A DNA stretch of 64,000 nucleotides from Bermanella sp036960565 (lineage in GTDB: Bacteria; Pseudomonadota; Gammaproteobacteria; Pseudomonadales; Oceanobacteraceae), in NCBI GenBank assembly GCA_036960565.1, contig JBALXQ010000011.1:1-64000 (forward strand), read 5' to 3'. The notes below the pieces were generated by a model, which searched no databases, was not told where the DNA came from, and saw only the letters and a program-made list of their open reading frames with translations. Below, piece by piece: positions 1 through 8,221 of the stretch (position 1 is its first letter; each line of letters opens with the position of its first letter). The translations under genes and the position numbers were made by a program.

Positions 1-129
1 GGCCAGCAAGTCTCAATAAGATACATTCAATGTTCCAACTGGCCATTGCCCTTATAATTCGTCGCATTAAAATATGACAAACTATAAAAATAACAATACA
101 TACTCTCCGTAAAATTCAGAGCCTGCTGT

Positions 130-1158
130 ATGCCTAGTGATAATTTAACGGTATCAAATCTGTACCTAAACATGGTGGCCGGTTACCTTCACAGCCAACA
201 ATTGGATATTTCTTTTCCTGATATCACTCTTAATGAATCGGCCTGTGTATCCACACGCCTACCTCTGCAAACCTTACTTAATTTCATTGAGCATATAATT
301 GATAAAACCGGTAATAAAGCCATAGGGCTAGACATTGGATGCCGAGTTCATTTATCTGATTACGGTATCATGGGTCATGCGGCTATGAGCGCGGCCAGTT
401 TAAAAGAGGGCGTTGAATTAATGTGTAAATACAAACACCTTTTAAACGAAAGTTTTCAACCGGTGATGTTAGCCGAAGAGGAAAATAGCATCATTCAACT
501 AAACACTCACTTTAATCATCAAAAATTAATCCCGTTAGTTGAGTTGGAATTTGCATCCGCTCTACGCTTAGGAAAAATTGTAAGTGGCCCCATTAATTGT
601 CATAAAGTTATGGCAAAAGAAATACGTTTTGCCCACGCACCACAAACCCATGAAAAAAAGTATTTGAAACTATTTAAATGCCCTGTGAAATTTAATCAGG
701 ATAAGAATGAAATTATTGTTGATACCCAGGTATTAAATACGTCAGTGTATTCACCAGATCCTAGTTTATACAATATGGTGATGCGCAGAATGGAAGAGCT
801 TAGTGCTAATATGCCTTCTCACTCGCCTTTACACGTGAGAATTTTTAATCATGTATTTGCAGTCATGATGAACTCCACCATTGCCGTTATGCCCAACGCT
901 GAAGATACCGCCCGCCATTTCAATATGAGCTTAAGCACTCTTAAAAAGCATTTAAAACAAGACAATACCAATTACACGCTCATTTGTGATGAGGTACGTA
1001 AAAAGATCACTATTAATTTGATAGGCCAACGAGAACTTAAATTAAAAGCCATATATCACCAGCTAGGGTTTTCCAGCGCCAGCACCTTTAATCGTGCCTT
1101 TAGACGCTGGATGAACATGTCCCCTTCCCAATATAAAGCCAGCTTGAACAAGTTATAA
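130..1158 (+). CDS. AraC family transcriptional regulator with arabinose-binding-like N-domain
   Basis: A 342-residue regulator. Residues about 20-200 resemble the N-terminal ligand domain found in OruR/ArgR-type AraC proteins. The C-terminal ~100 residues form the double helix-turn-helix, ending in the family hallmark FNRAFRRWMNMSPSQYK. The ATG at 130 is a natural start. The gene converges on the lipase foldase gene, with only 8 bases between the stop codons. That makes it a candidate regulator of the lipase operon, but this is inferred from position only. The ligand is unknown. The family assignment is firm; the specific role is not. Confidence 0.85.
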   Translation: MPSDNLTVSNLYLNMVAGYLHSQQLDISFPDITLNESACVSTRLPLQTLLNFIEHIIDKTGNKAIGLDIGCRVHLSDYGIMGHAAMSAASLKEGVELMCKYKHLLNESFQPVMLAEEENSIIQLNTHFNHQKLIPLVELEFASALRLGKIVSGPINCHKVMAKEIRFAHAPQTHEKKYLKLFKCPVKFNQDKNEIIVDTQVLNTSVYSPDPSLYNMVMRRMEELSANMPSHSPLHVRIFNHVFAVMMNSTIAVMPNAEDTARHFNMSLSTLKKHLKQDNTNYTLICDEVRKKITINLIGQRELKLKAIYHQLGFSSASTFNRAFRRWMNMSPSQYKASLNKL

Positions 1159-1166
1159 AGCTGCCG

Positions 1167-2246
1167 CTAGCCCTTTAAGGCGTAATTACGAGCATAAGTT
1201 TTATCTAGAGATTGAATTCGGATCAATTCTGAACCTGAAAAATACTGCTGACGTAAATCGTTAAGAATTTGTTGCTGCTCTTGTTTTGAGTAACTATTAG
1301 AGTTTAACGCAGGGGCAGCTTCATTCCGGTACGCCTCAACACGCTCATTCCATTTAGCTCTGGCTAAATCCAACTCATGTAAATTAGCAGCGCCTTCCTC
1401 TCCATAACTTTCAATTCGCAATGCCTGAACATCCTCTATAGTGCCACCATTTTCTCGTATACTAGCTTCTTGTTTTTGAACCGTAGAAATTAATGTGGCT
1501 TGTTTTTCTTGCGCTAACATCCATTGTGGAGAGTTATCTTCAAGGCTATTTAATAGCGATAGTTTTTCTTCTTTACTTAATGAGTTATTCGATTTAATCG
1601 CCACACGTTCCAACATCACCTCATCATATTCATCTTCTTTTTTATAAAAGGCATTAATGGCCACGTCAGATAAAAATAGGCCACGGGATTCTCGAGCGAC
1701 ACTCTTCATTTCCTTTACTGTGGCTATTTGGTAACTCCCTTGTGGGTAACGTGCCATAAAGTCATTTTTTATTTCACCAATATAATTTCTATACTGAATA
1801 TAACCTTCCAGTATTTCAGTGGCTTGGTTTAGCGCAGAAAAGTTAAGCTGACCTTGCAAGTTATGGCGAATACGAGCGATACAATCTTCAAGTGTATCTT
1901 CACCCATGGCCGACAAATAAAATTCAAAAAGATTTCTCACCTTCATGTTAACAATCAGATCACCATTTTTATCCACATCTAAACTGGAAGGAGGCGGGCT
2001 ATCTTTTAAGGAAGCAGGTAAAGAGGCTAAAAATAATTTTTCTTCTTGGGTTTTTGGCTCTTTTGAATGGACCCACTTATTAATGACACTTTTTGAAATT
2101 GTTTTTTCTTTATTAGCCGCATCATCATTTAATTTTTCGCCAACAACCAATTGATTATTTTCAATGACCTCTTCACTTGATAACCAGGCGTTCGCACAAA
2201 ATAAAATTGCGATAAAACTAATAAAACAAGCACCTATTTTAATCAT
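1167..2246 (-). CDS. lifO: Lipase-specific foldase (lipase chaperone Lif)
   Basis: Steric chaperone anchored in the inner membrane, which folds the cognate lipase in the periplasm before type II secretion. From the ATG at 2246 the protein has 359 residues: an N-terminal membrane anchor (about 3-22), a variable spacer, then the family signature RNLFEFYLSAMGE at residues 104-116, matching the known RxxFDYxxSAxGE motif with conservative changes. The rest is helical and charged, as in the extended foldase arm. An upstream in-frame start at 2276 is rejected because it falls inside an intercistronic hairpin, whereas 2246 has GAGAG upstream. The gene follows the lipase gene, the usual order. Confidence 0.92.
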   Translation of the reverse strand: MIKIGACFISFIAILFCANAWLSSEEVIENNQLVVGEKLNDDAANKEKTISKSVINKWVHSKEPKTQEEKLFLASLPASLKDSPPPSSLDVDKNGDLIVNMKVRNLFEFYLSAMGEDTLEDCIARIRHNLQGQLNFSALNQATEILEGYIQYRNYIGEIKNDFMARYPQGSYQIATVKEMKSVARESRGLFLSDVAINAFYKKEDEYDEVMLERVAIKSNNSLSKEEKLSLLNSLEDNSPQWMLAQEKQATLISTVQKQEASIRENGGTIEDVQALRIESYGEEGAANLHELDLARAKWNERVEAYRNEAAPALNSNSYSKQEQQQILNDLRQQYFSGSELIRIQSLDKTYARNYALKG

Positions 2247-2262
2247 GAAACTCTCACAATAG

Positions 2263-2296
2263 AAAAGGACCAACAACCATAGCGGCTGGCCCTTTT
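2263..2296 (-). terminator. Intercistronic hairpin between lipase and foldase genes (attenuator-like)
   Basis: On the minus strand the arms AAAAGGGCCAGC and GTTGGTCCTTTT form a 12-bp stem containing two G-U pairs, with a 10-base loop and a short pyrimidine tail. It starts about 20 bases after the lipase stop and ends about 17 bases before the foldase ATG. It resembles a weak intrinsic terminator or an mRNA processing element, which would make foldase scarcer than lipase. Function is inferred. Confidence 0.5.
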
Positions 2297-2316
2297 AATA
2301 CTAAATTTTCGCTAGA

Positions 2317-3303
2317 TTATAGCCCTGCATTTTTTAGGCGTCGTGCATGCTCAACATATAAAGGTACCGGACTGGTGGTCCATAACCCTAACAATCCAAA
2401 CATACCGTTAATTTCATCTGCATGGTTTTGAGTGTAATCATCACGAATAACCTTACCCATATGAGTAGAACAGCGAGCCACTAGGCCATCGTTTTCTTCG
2501 GAATGCATTAACGAAGTAATGGCCATGAAAGCATCTGCCGGATCTAATACATTTGAATTCCACAAAGCAGAGTAAGTTGCACCCCATGAGTAATAGCTAA
2601 CACCGTTCACACTGTGATCACCATCATTGACTGAGTAGTCTTTTACATAACGAGGCCACCACCATGAACCCACATTGGTAGAAGGTACAGTACGACAGCT
2701 GCCTTCACGAACCGCTTGTGGATACAAAGCATTAAAGTCAGCAGCACCTTGAGTATTAATAGATTCAAGAGAACCCATGGCATCTACACTTTGGCTGCTA
2801 TCGCCGCTGATAATCGCCATAAAGGTGCCAATGGCATTGCCCAAGGCTAAAGCAGGGCCTTCCAATGGAGAGTCTTTAATCACGTCAGCCACAGGAGAAC
2901 CAAAGTGAGGCGTCGCAATGGAGGTCACTGAAGCCACTAGGTCAGGACGTACAGCTGCTACATAACGAGACGTTGTACCACCTTGAGAGTGCCCCACTAG
3001 GTTCACCTTAGTCGCGCTCGTTGTGGCAATTAAATCCTCAACATATGCCAGTAAGACTTCACCACGCTCTTCATTGGATTCCCAACCAGGAACTTGAGGC
3101 GTATAAGGCGTGGCCCCAACGGCCGTTAACGCACTTTTAACGCCATAAAAGTAATCTGCAAGCACACTGTCAAAACCTGAATGACCGTGCACCAATACAA
3201 TCGGATGCTCGGTTTGCCCTGAGGTATCTGCCTGAGAGCTAAGTGGACCAGTTAATAGCCCAAGACTCACAGCAAAAACTGCGCTGAGTTTTTTATAGTT
3301 CAC
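2317..3303 (-). CDS. lipA: Secreted triacylglycerol lipase, family I.1/I.2
   Basis: Extracellular lipase hydrolysing long-chain triacylglycerols. The chosen start is a GTG at 3303 preceded by AGGAA; this gives a clean signal peptide (NYKKLSAVFAVSLGLLTG, cleavage near SSQA/DT), whereas the upstream in-frame start at 3378 would bury it. The mature protein has the oxyanion region PIVLVHGHSG, the nucleophile elbow GHSQGG, and two cysteines (GSCRT and ARCST) expected to form the disulfide of Pseudomonas-type lipases. Length is 328 residues. The foldase gene directly downstream indicates a foldase-dependent, type II-secreted enzyme. Confidence 0.94.
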   Translation of the reverse strand: MNYKKLSAVFAVSLGLLTGPLSSQADTSGQTEHPIVLVHGHSGFDSVLADYFYGVKSALTAVGATPYTPQVPGWESNEERGEVLLAYVEDLIATTSATKVNLVGHSQGGTTSRYVAAVRPDLVASVTSIATPHFGSPVADVIKDSPLEGPALALGNAIGTFMAIISGDSSQSVDAMGSLESINTQGAADFNALYPQAVREGSCRTVPSTNVGSWWWPRYVKDYSVNDGDHSVNGVSYYSWGATYSALWNSNVLDPADAFMAITSLMHSEENDGLVARCSTHMGKVIRDDYTQNHADEINGMFGLLGLWTTSPVPLYVEHARRLKNAGL

Positions 3304-3615
3304 GTTTATTCCTATTATTTTTTTTATTTTGGGGAAAGTGACAAAAGGTTGCCTAAAACCAATCCATGGCCTAAACAACGAAAACCCTTACCAGTATCCA
3401 AACAGGCATATCACCCATAAGGCTACTTTAACGACTTAGTCTGCCTAGCCAAGCATGCTTTAATAGGAATAGCTCAAAGGTAAACAATGATATCCCCACG
3501 GATAAGGATCGTAGGAAGTGGACTTTAAATCGAGAGTAAATGGAGAGTAAAACGATGGAAATCGGACGCTTGGACGATCTTGTTAGGGACCGCCCAGCTA
3601 TATCAAGAGTATATT

Positions 3616-5472
3616 TTAAAACAGTTTTTTAAATTTATTTTCGAGCTTATCTTTAAGCTTTGCTTTCTTCTTATCGGCTTTGGCTTTCGCATCTGCTTTT
3701 AGTTGGTCTTCATAACTACTCACCTCAGCTTTAGCCATTTTTCCCATTGCCTTAGAAGTATCTCCAAGGCCACCTTCAGTGGCATTAAGCTCTCTTAGTT
3801 GATCCTCATAGTCTCCACTATAAGAAAGTAACTTATCGGCAAGCTTCTGCTTAAGTTGCTTCTCTAATTCACTCTGTTTCTGTTTTAAACGCTTGTTAAA
3901 TGCCCTACTAAGTTTGTTATCGAGGTCACTTTGAATGGATAGGTTTGGAGAAGCTAATTCCCCTTGCGCTTTACCCGAAACAACAAAAGTATCAATATGG
4001 GTAAGCGCTGCCACCATTTCTTTGGCAAGAACAGTTCGGTCTTTAGAACTAAATTCAGCCTTGCTAAATTGACCCTGGCCATGAGCGTTCATATCAGAAC
4101 CCTTAAAAATCACATCGGCCTGAACATTTAAATTACTCTGATTCAGTTCTAAGCCAGCAAGCCCTAAATTTAACCCCTGCAGCTGCCATTGCTGGATATT
4201 TAAATCAAACGTATCTTTGCCTTGACCATTTCTATGATCCAAAACGCCGTTTAAGGTTAAAGCTTTAAGATTATGCATATTGCGCCCGTCGGCTTTTAAG
4301 GTGGTTGCCTTATTAATAACATCTTGCTGATGGGTAATATCTTTAACCACTACGGCAACCTCACCTAACGGTAACTTGGCGCTAAAAGACAAATTTTTCA
4401 GCCAGAAGTCAGGTAAAGGGCGATCTGTTGGAAAATGAATAAAGCTTCCCGTAAGACGTTTATCTTGTTGCGCTTGTACTAATTCAGCCTCTTCATCACT
4501 GGCCAATAAAGGGGACAACTTCTCATAATACTTAAGCCCGGTTTTCGCATAGCCACCGGCATCATCACCAAATAAAAGGGCCGTTAAATTACTGGTGCCG
4601 TTGGCATCAAGTGTATATTTTCCTTTTATATTTTTATAATCCTCTCCTGGCGCTTTTTTAAGTAACGGCCATTGCGAACCAAGATCTTTCTTAGCACTTT
4701 TAATGGCGGCTTGAGCGCGCTTAATGGCTTTTTGATCTATTTTGAATTGAACCTTAATCTTATCTAAAGCTTTTTTTCGGGCCTTAAAATCTTCAACCGA
4801 TTTTAACTTACCTGCCATTACTAGATCCAAATTGTTTTGATATTCCTTCATGGCTGAAGTATTTGGAACCAAGGCAATGGATTCATTCAATTCTTTTTTA
4901 TGCTCAGCTAAAGAGAGTTTGAATTTTTCACCACGAGTAATAGTAACAAGTGGCTCTCTTGCAAGAATTTCATCGGCGCTGGGAATAGCCTCTGACGAAG
5001 GACCTGATGACTTGTCTTGAACACTGTCAGCTTTATTGTTGGATACAGATGTTTGATTGGCTGCCGAGGACTCGACTACTTCTGGATTTATATCTTCATC
5101 ATTACCTTCTAATGCGCCAGAAATTTTCCTAATTGAGCCAAATTCAACACCCTCAAGTGACATATCCTGAATAATAGATTTTCCCAACAGCAATGGGAAT
5201 AGTGATAAATCGGCTACCGCGTTCTCAAAGCTCACAAGATTACTCATAGGTGCAGATTTATCCGCTACCTCAACGCCGCTTATAGACAAAACCAGAGGAT
5301 TAAATCCAAGATTTACCTCGGCCACATCTATTTTGGCTCCTACAGCATCGCTACCAAATTTTTCAATACTGAATTTTATGATAGGGGCCGCAGCAAACAT
5401 CCAAAAAATGGCCAGTATTGCAATTAGTACTGTAAAACCTATTAGGCCAGACCAACGAATCCATTTAGTCAT
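3616..5472 (-). CDS. TIGR03545 family envelope protein
   Basis: A 618-residue protein with one N-terminal membrane segment (about 8-30) followed by a large exported region. The first exported part resembles AsmA/DUF748-type repeats (AKIDVAEVNLGFNPLVLSIS). A charged helical linker with a Ser-rich stretch follows, and residues 520-618 are very Lys/Glu-rich and likely coiled coil. It matches what I know of the TIGR03545 family, which is consistently paired with TIGR03546. The partner starts upstream with one base between them. Function is unknown; a role in envelope or lipid transport is only suggested by the AsmA-like character. Confidence 0.7.
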   Translation of the reverse strand: MTKWIRWSGLIGFTVLIAILAIFWMFAAAPIIKFSIEKFGSDAVGAKIDVAEVNLGFNPLVLSISGVEVADKSAPMSNLVSFENAVADLSLFPLLLGKSIIQDMSLEGVEFGSIRKISGALEGNDEDINPEVVESSAANQTSVSNNKADSVQDKSSGPSSEAIPSADEILAREPLVTITRGEKFKLSLAEHKKELNESIALVPNTSAMKEYQNNLDLVMAGKLKSVEDFKARKKALDKIKVQFKIDQKAIKRAQAAIKSAKKDLGSQWPLLKKAPGEDYKNIKGKYTLDANGTSNLTALLFGDDAGGYAKTGLKYYEKLSPLLASDEEAELVQAQQDKRLTGSFIHFPTDRPLPDFWLKNLSFSAKLPLGEVAVVVKDITHQQDVINKATTLKADGRNMHNLKALTLNGVLDHRNGQGKDTFDLNIQQWQLQGLNLGLAGLELNQSNLNVQADVIFKGSDMNAHGQGQFSKAEFSSKDRTVLAKEMVAALTHIDTFVVSGKAQGELASPNLSIQSDLDNKLSRAFNKRLKQKQSELEKQLKQKLADKLLSYSGDYEDQLRELNATEGGLGDTSKAMGKMAKAEVSSYEDQLKADAKAKADKKKAKLKDKLENKFKKLF

Positions 5473-5473
5473 A

Positions 5474-5980
5474 TTAAGCTCCTAATTTTTCATACAGTTT
5501 ATAAAACTTACTGGCTTTAATGAGTTTGCTAATTTTTAATGTTTCAAACCATTTCATGAAACGATCACGATAAACATTAATAAGCAGAGTTAATATTAAA
5601 AATAGCGGTATAAATAAAATACTCGAAATGGTTAAACTTCCCAGCAAAAGAGTGTGATTGAATTTAGTAGCTCGCCAAAAGTCACTTTGATATAGACCTA
5701 CCCAGAAGTCTTGAAGCTCTGGCAGATTTAACAACGTTTGACCAAGGCTAATAGATAAGGGGTCTATACCGAATGCAACCAAACTGAATAATGCACAACC
5801 TAAAAAGAAAGCACTTAAATTAACGCGTATGATAAAAACTAAAAATAATACAATAAAATTATGCAGGCTTAAAAACGGTGTTAAACCAATAAAAAGTGCA
5901 AATGCAAAACCCAAAGCCACCTGCCCTGGAGATGCATCACTATTGAGTACCTTAAAGAGATTGGCCAGCATTCCCAGCAT
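5474..5980 (-). CDS. TIGR03546 family membrane protein (DUF2062-like)
   Basis: A 168-residue integral membrane protein. It has an amphipathic N-terminus, then SPGQVALGFAFALFIGLTPF, a glycine-rich membrane motif typical of DUF2062/TIGR03546 proteins, and further hydrophobic segments near 45-75 and 112-135. It is translated just ahead of the TIGR03545 gene with one base between stop and start, so the two are almost certainly co-expressed and probably form a complex. The biochemical function is not known. Confidence 0.7.
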   Translation of the reverse strand: MLGMLANLFKVLNSDASPGQVALGFAFALFIGLTPFLSLHNFIVLFLVFIIRVNLSAFFLGCALFSLVAFGIDPLSISLGQTLLNLPELQDFWVGLYQSDFWRATKFNHTLLLGSLTISSILFIPLFLILTLLINVYRDRFMKWFETLKISKLIKASKFYKLYEKLGA

Positions 5981-6091
5981 ATTGTTTATCCTTAACGAGT
6001 TAATATTGCGGTGATAATAATGTTGATTGAAGCAGAAAGAAAGAACAGGCCAATATAGGCCTGAATTAGTGATGAAACCTTGTTTTAATAA

Positions 6092-6991
6092 TCACAATGA
6101 TTTTAAAAAAGCTTGGATATCCTTATACACTGGGTTTAAAAAACGACCAAATATGGATAGCGCTCCCACTAGATGCCTATGATTGGTCGCTTTATAAGGA
6201 ATGTAGCGACTTACCACCTTTAAGTGCGTTAAGCGCTTATTAAAACGTTCACTATGATAATGCCCCACAGTGACATCTTTTTCTCCATGAATAAGCAATG
6301 TTGGCGGCATATTTTTGTGAGCAAGATTAATGGGATTGGCATCGTGACCATTGTGCGTATGCCCTAGATCTATTTGTTGCTCGCTAACATCTTCCAGATT
6401 AACACCATCAAATTTACCCATCACCAGTTCATCATCTAGCGGAAGATCGTACGGGCCTGCAAGACCCACCAAGGCTTTTAGTTCAATATCTGCATGAGCA
6501 TTTTGCAAGTATTCAGGACTACTGGTTAACATAGCAGCGGTGTGAGCTCCAGCACTGTGTCCAATTAATACAATTGGCAGCGAACCATTAATCTGGATAC
6601 CTAGTTGGCTTAATTGCATAGGCAAACTCGCAATGGCTGCCGCTACATCATCAATAAAGTGGGGAAACTGAACTTGAGGGTAAAGGCGATAGTTTGGAAT
6701 AGCAGTGATATAGCCCATTTCACTTAAAGCATAACCCGCAAAAAGATAATCATTTTTGTGCCCCGTATCCCAGGAACCACCATGAACAAACACTAAAATA
6801 GGTTTGTCTTCGTCTAGATCATTTGGAACGTACATATCCAGTGTATGCCGTTCATCCCATGAGTAAGGCAAATCAACAATACGCTTACTATGACTGCGCG
6901 GTGCCATATAATTCATAAGCCATAAAGGTCTAACCAGTACGATGGCTAAAAACGTAAAAATAACACTGCATAAAACAATTGAAATCAGCAC
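6092..6991 (-). CDS. Alpha/beta hydrolase (HSL/carboxylesterase-like), membrane-anchored
   Basis: A 299-residue esterase-type hydrolase. It has an N-terminal hydrophobic anchor (residues 2-22), the HGGSWDTG oxyanion motif, the nucleophile elbow GHSAGA, an aspartate in the LIHGEKDVTV stretch, and a late histidine in TNHRHLVG. It resembles carboxylesterases acting on short acyl esters; the substrate cannot be read from sequence. The GTG start at 6991 has GGAG 7 bases upstream and lies 2 bases from the stop of the preceding gene, indicating an operon with it. Confidence 0.8.
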   Translation of the reverse strand: MLISIVLCSVIFTFLAIVLVRPLWLMNYMAPRSHSKRIVDLPYSWDERHTLDMYVPNDLDEDKPILVFVHGGSWDTGHKNDYLFAGYALSEMGYITAIPNYRLYPQVQFPHFIDDVAAAIASLPMQLSQLGIQINGSLPIVLIGHSAGAHTAAMLTSSPEYLQNAHADIELKALVGLAGPYDLPLDDELVMGKFDGVNLEDVSEQQIDLGHTHNGHDANPINLAHKNMPPTLLIHGEKDVTVGHYHSERFNKRLTHLKVVSRYIPYKATNHRHLVGALSIFGRFLNPVYKDIQAFLKSL

Positions 6992-6992
6992 G

Positions 6993-7553
6993 CTAGCTCC
7001 ACATCTGGTTGATCAAATCAATGAGCTTAAGGATTTTTATATTGCTGAGTTGACGGTAATCGAAATAGGGGCAAACAATTAGATTTCTACGAGGGAAAAT
7101 AGCAAAGTCACGATCTAATACAATCAATTCCGAGCCTTCCACTCTTTCAAAGCCTAGCTGTGCAGAGTAATTTTTACCCATAATGATGTTAATATTGGCT
7201 TTAGTATTCGTTTTAAGAATTGGTTTATCTACGCCATTAAATGTAGGACGTGAAAATAACAACGCAGCTTGACTGCTGCCTTGCAGTAAATGATGATCAC
7301 GGAACTGCTGCCAGCTAGCAATATCACTAGGTAAATCGTCCCTAGAAACTAAAAGACCATGTAAAAGTTTTGCATAAACATTAAATATTTTACGCCAATG
7401 GTTACCGGTTTCTTGCCCGATAACCGATATGTCTCCGGCTATCATGGGTTCAAGTTGATTTAATGATTCATATACTGGTAAGGGCGGGCGATTGGCGATA
7501 AATACTCGAATCCCACCATTTGTCACTAATTGCCCTAATCCTACATCATTCAT
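6993..7553 (-). CDS. Conserved protein of unknown function (possibly DUF6942)
   Basis: A 186-residue soluble protein with no signal peptide or membrane segment. Distinctive stretches are GNHWRKIFNVYAKLLHG and a C-terminal LIVCPYFDYRQLSN. I think it belongs to the small DUF6942 group seen in marine gammaproteobacteria, but this is from memory and weak. It is the first gene of a two-gene unit with the downstream esterase. No catalytic motif is evident and I assign no function. Confidence 0.55.
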   Translation of the reverse strand: MNDVGLGQLVTNGGIRVFIANRPPLPVYESLNQLEPMIAGDISVIGQETGNHWRKIFNVYAKLLHGLLVSRDDLPSDIASWQQFRDHHLLQGSSQAALLFSRPTFNGVDKPILKTNTKANINIIMGKNYSAQLGFERVEGSELIVLDRDFAIFPRRNLIVCPYFDYRQLSNIKILKLIDLINQMWS

Positions 7554-7658
7554 TATATACTTCTGAATTAAGCTTAATAGATAGATTATTACGTCAAAGC
7601 CGCTAATATCTCAACTGCAGCTAGCCTCACAGAATACTTTTTCGAATGTCAGACCTCA

Positions 7659-8135
7659 ATGATTAAACAACAGCTTATTAAAGATATCCTTAGAATCCTT
7701 CAAAAGGAGATGCAGGGTGCCATCAGCGCTGCGCAACAGGCCCATGATGGAGCAACTCATGAACAGAGTAAGGCTGAAACCCAATATGACACGCTGGGAT
7801 TGGAACACGCGTATTTAGCCCAAGGGCAGAGTCGCCGTATCAATGAGCTAGTCCATGCCATCAGTCTTTTAGAGAACTGGAAAGTTGAATCGTTTACTCA
7901 AGATGATGAAATTTACCTTGGAGCACTGGTGACTCTATTAAATACTCATTCAAAACAGTTTTTGCATATATTCATTGCCCCCAGTGGAGGTGGTGTCAAT
8001 ATTGAATTAAACAAGGTTAATTATCAGGTTATTACAGCACAAACCCCATTAGGGCAGTCTCTCATTGGATTAACTGTGGGTGAAACTGTTTTGTTAAACA
8101 ATGGCCAACCATTAGAGATTACCCAATTAATATGA
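7659..8135 (+). CDS. GreA/GreB C-terminal-domain protein
   Basis: A 158-residue protein whose last ~40 residues, including TPLGQSLIGLTVGETV, match the FKBP-like C-terminal domain of GreA/GreB transcript-cleavage factors. The N-terminal half is helical but does not show the acidic tip of GreA convincingly. It could therefore bind RNA polymerase without stimulating cleavage. It is divergent from the unknown gene at 6993-7553 and ends at a strong bidirectional terminator shared with phaC. It is unlikely to be the housekeeping greA. Confidence 0.65.
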   Translation: MIKQQLIKDILRILQKEMQGAISAAQQAHDGATHEQSKAETQYDTLGLEHAYLAQGQSRRINELVHAISLLENWKVESFTQDDEIYLGALVTLLNTHSKQFLHIFIAPSGGGVNIELNKVNYQVITAQTPLGQSLIGLTVGETVLLNNGQPLEITQLI

Positions 8136-8160
8136 ATTTTTACATTTATAATCGGCTATA

Positions 8161-8199
8161 AAAAAAGCCCTATTGTTATATCAACAATAGGGCTTTTTT
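8161..8199. terminator. Bidirectional intrinsic terminator
   Basis: A perfect 17-base stem (AAAAAAGCCCTATTGTT and its complement) with a short loop. It has A-run and T-run flanks on both sides and sits between the convergent GreA-like gene and phaC. Confidence 0.92.
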
Positions 8200-8221
8200 A
8201 TTTTCAATAACTAATATGCGG

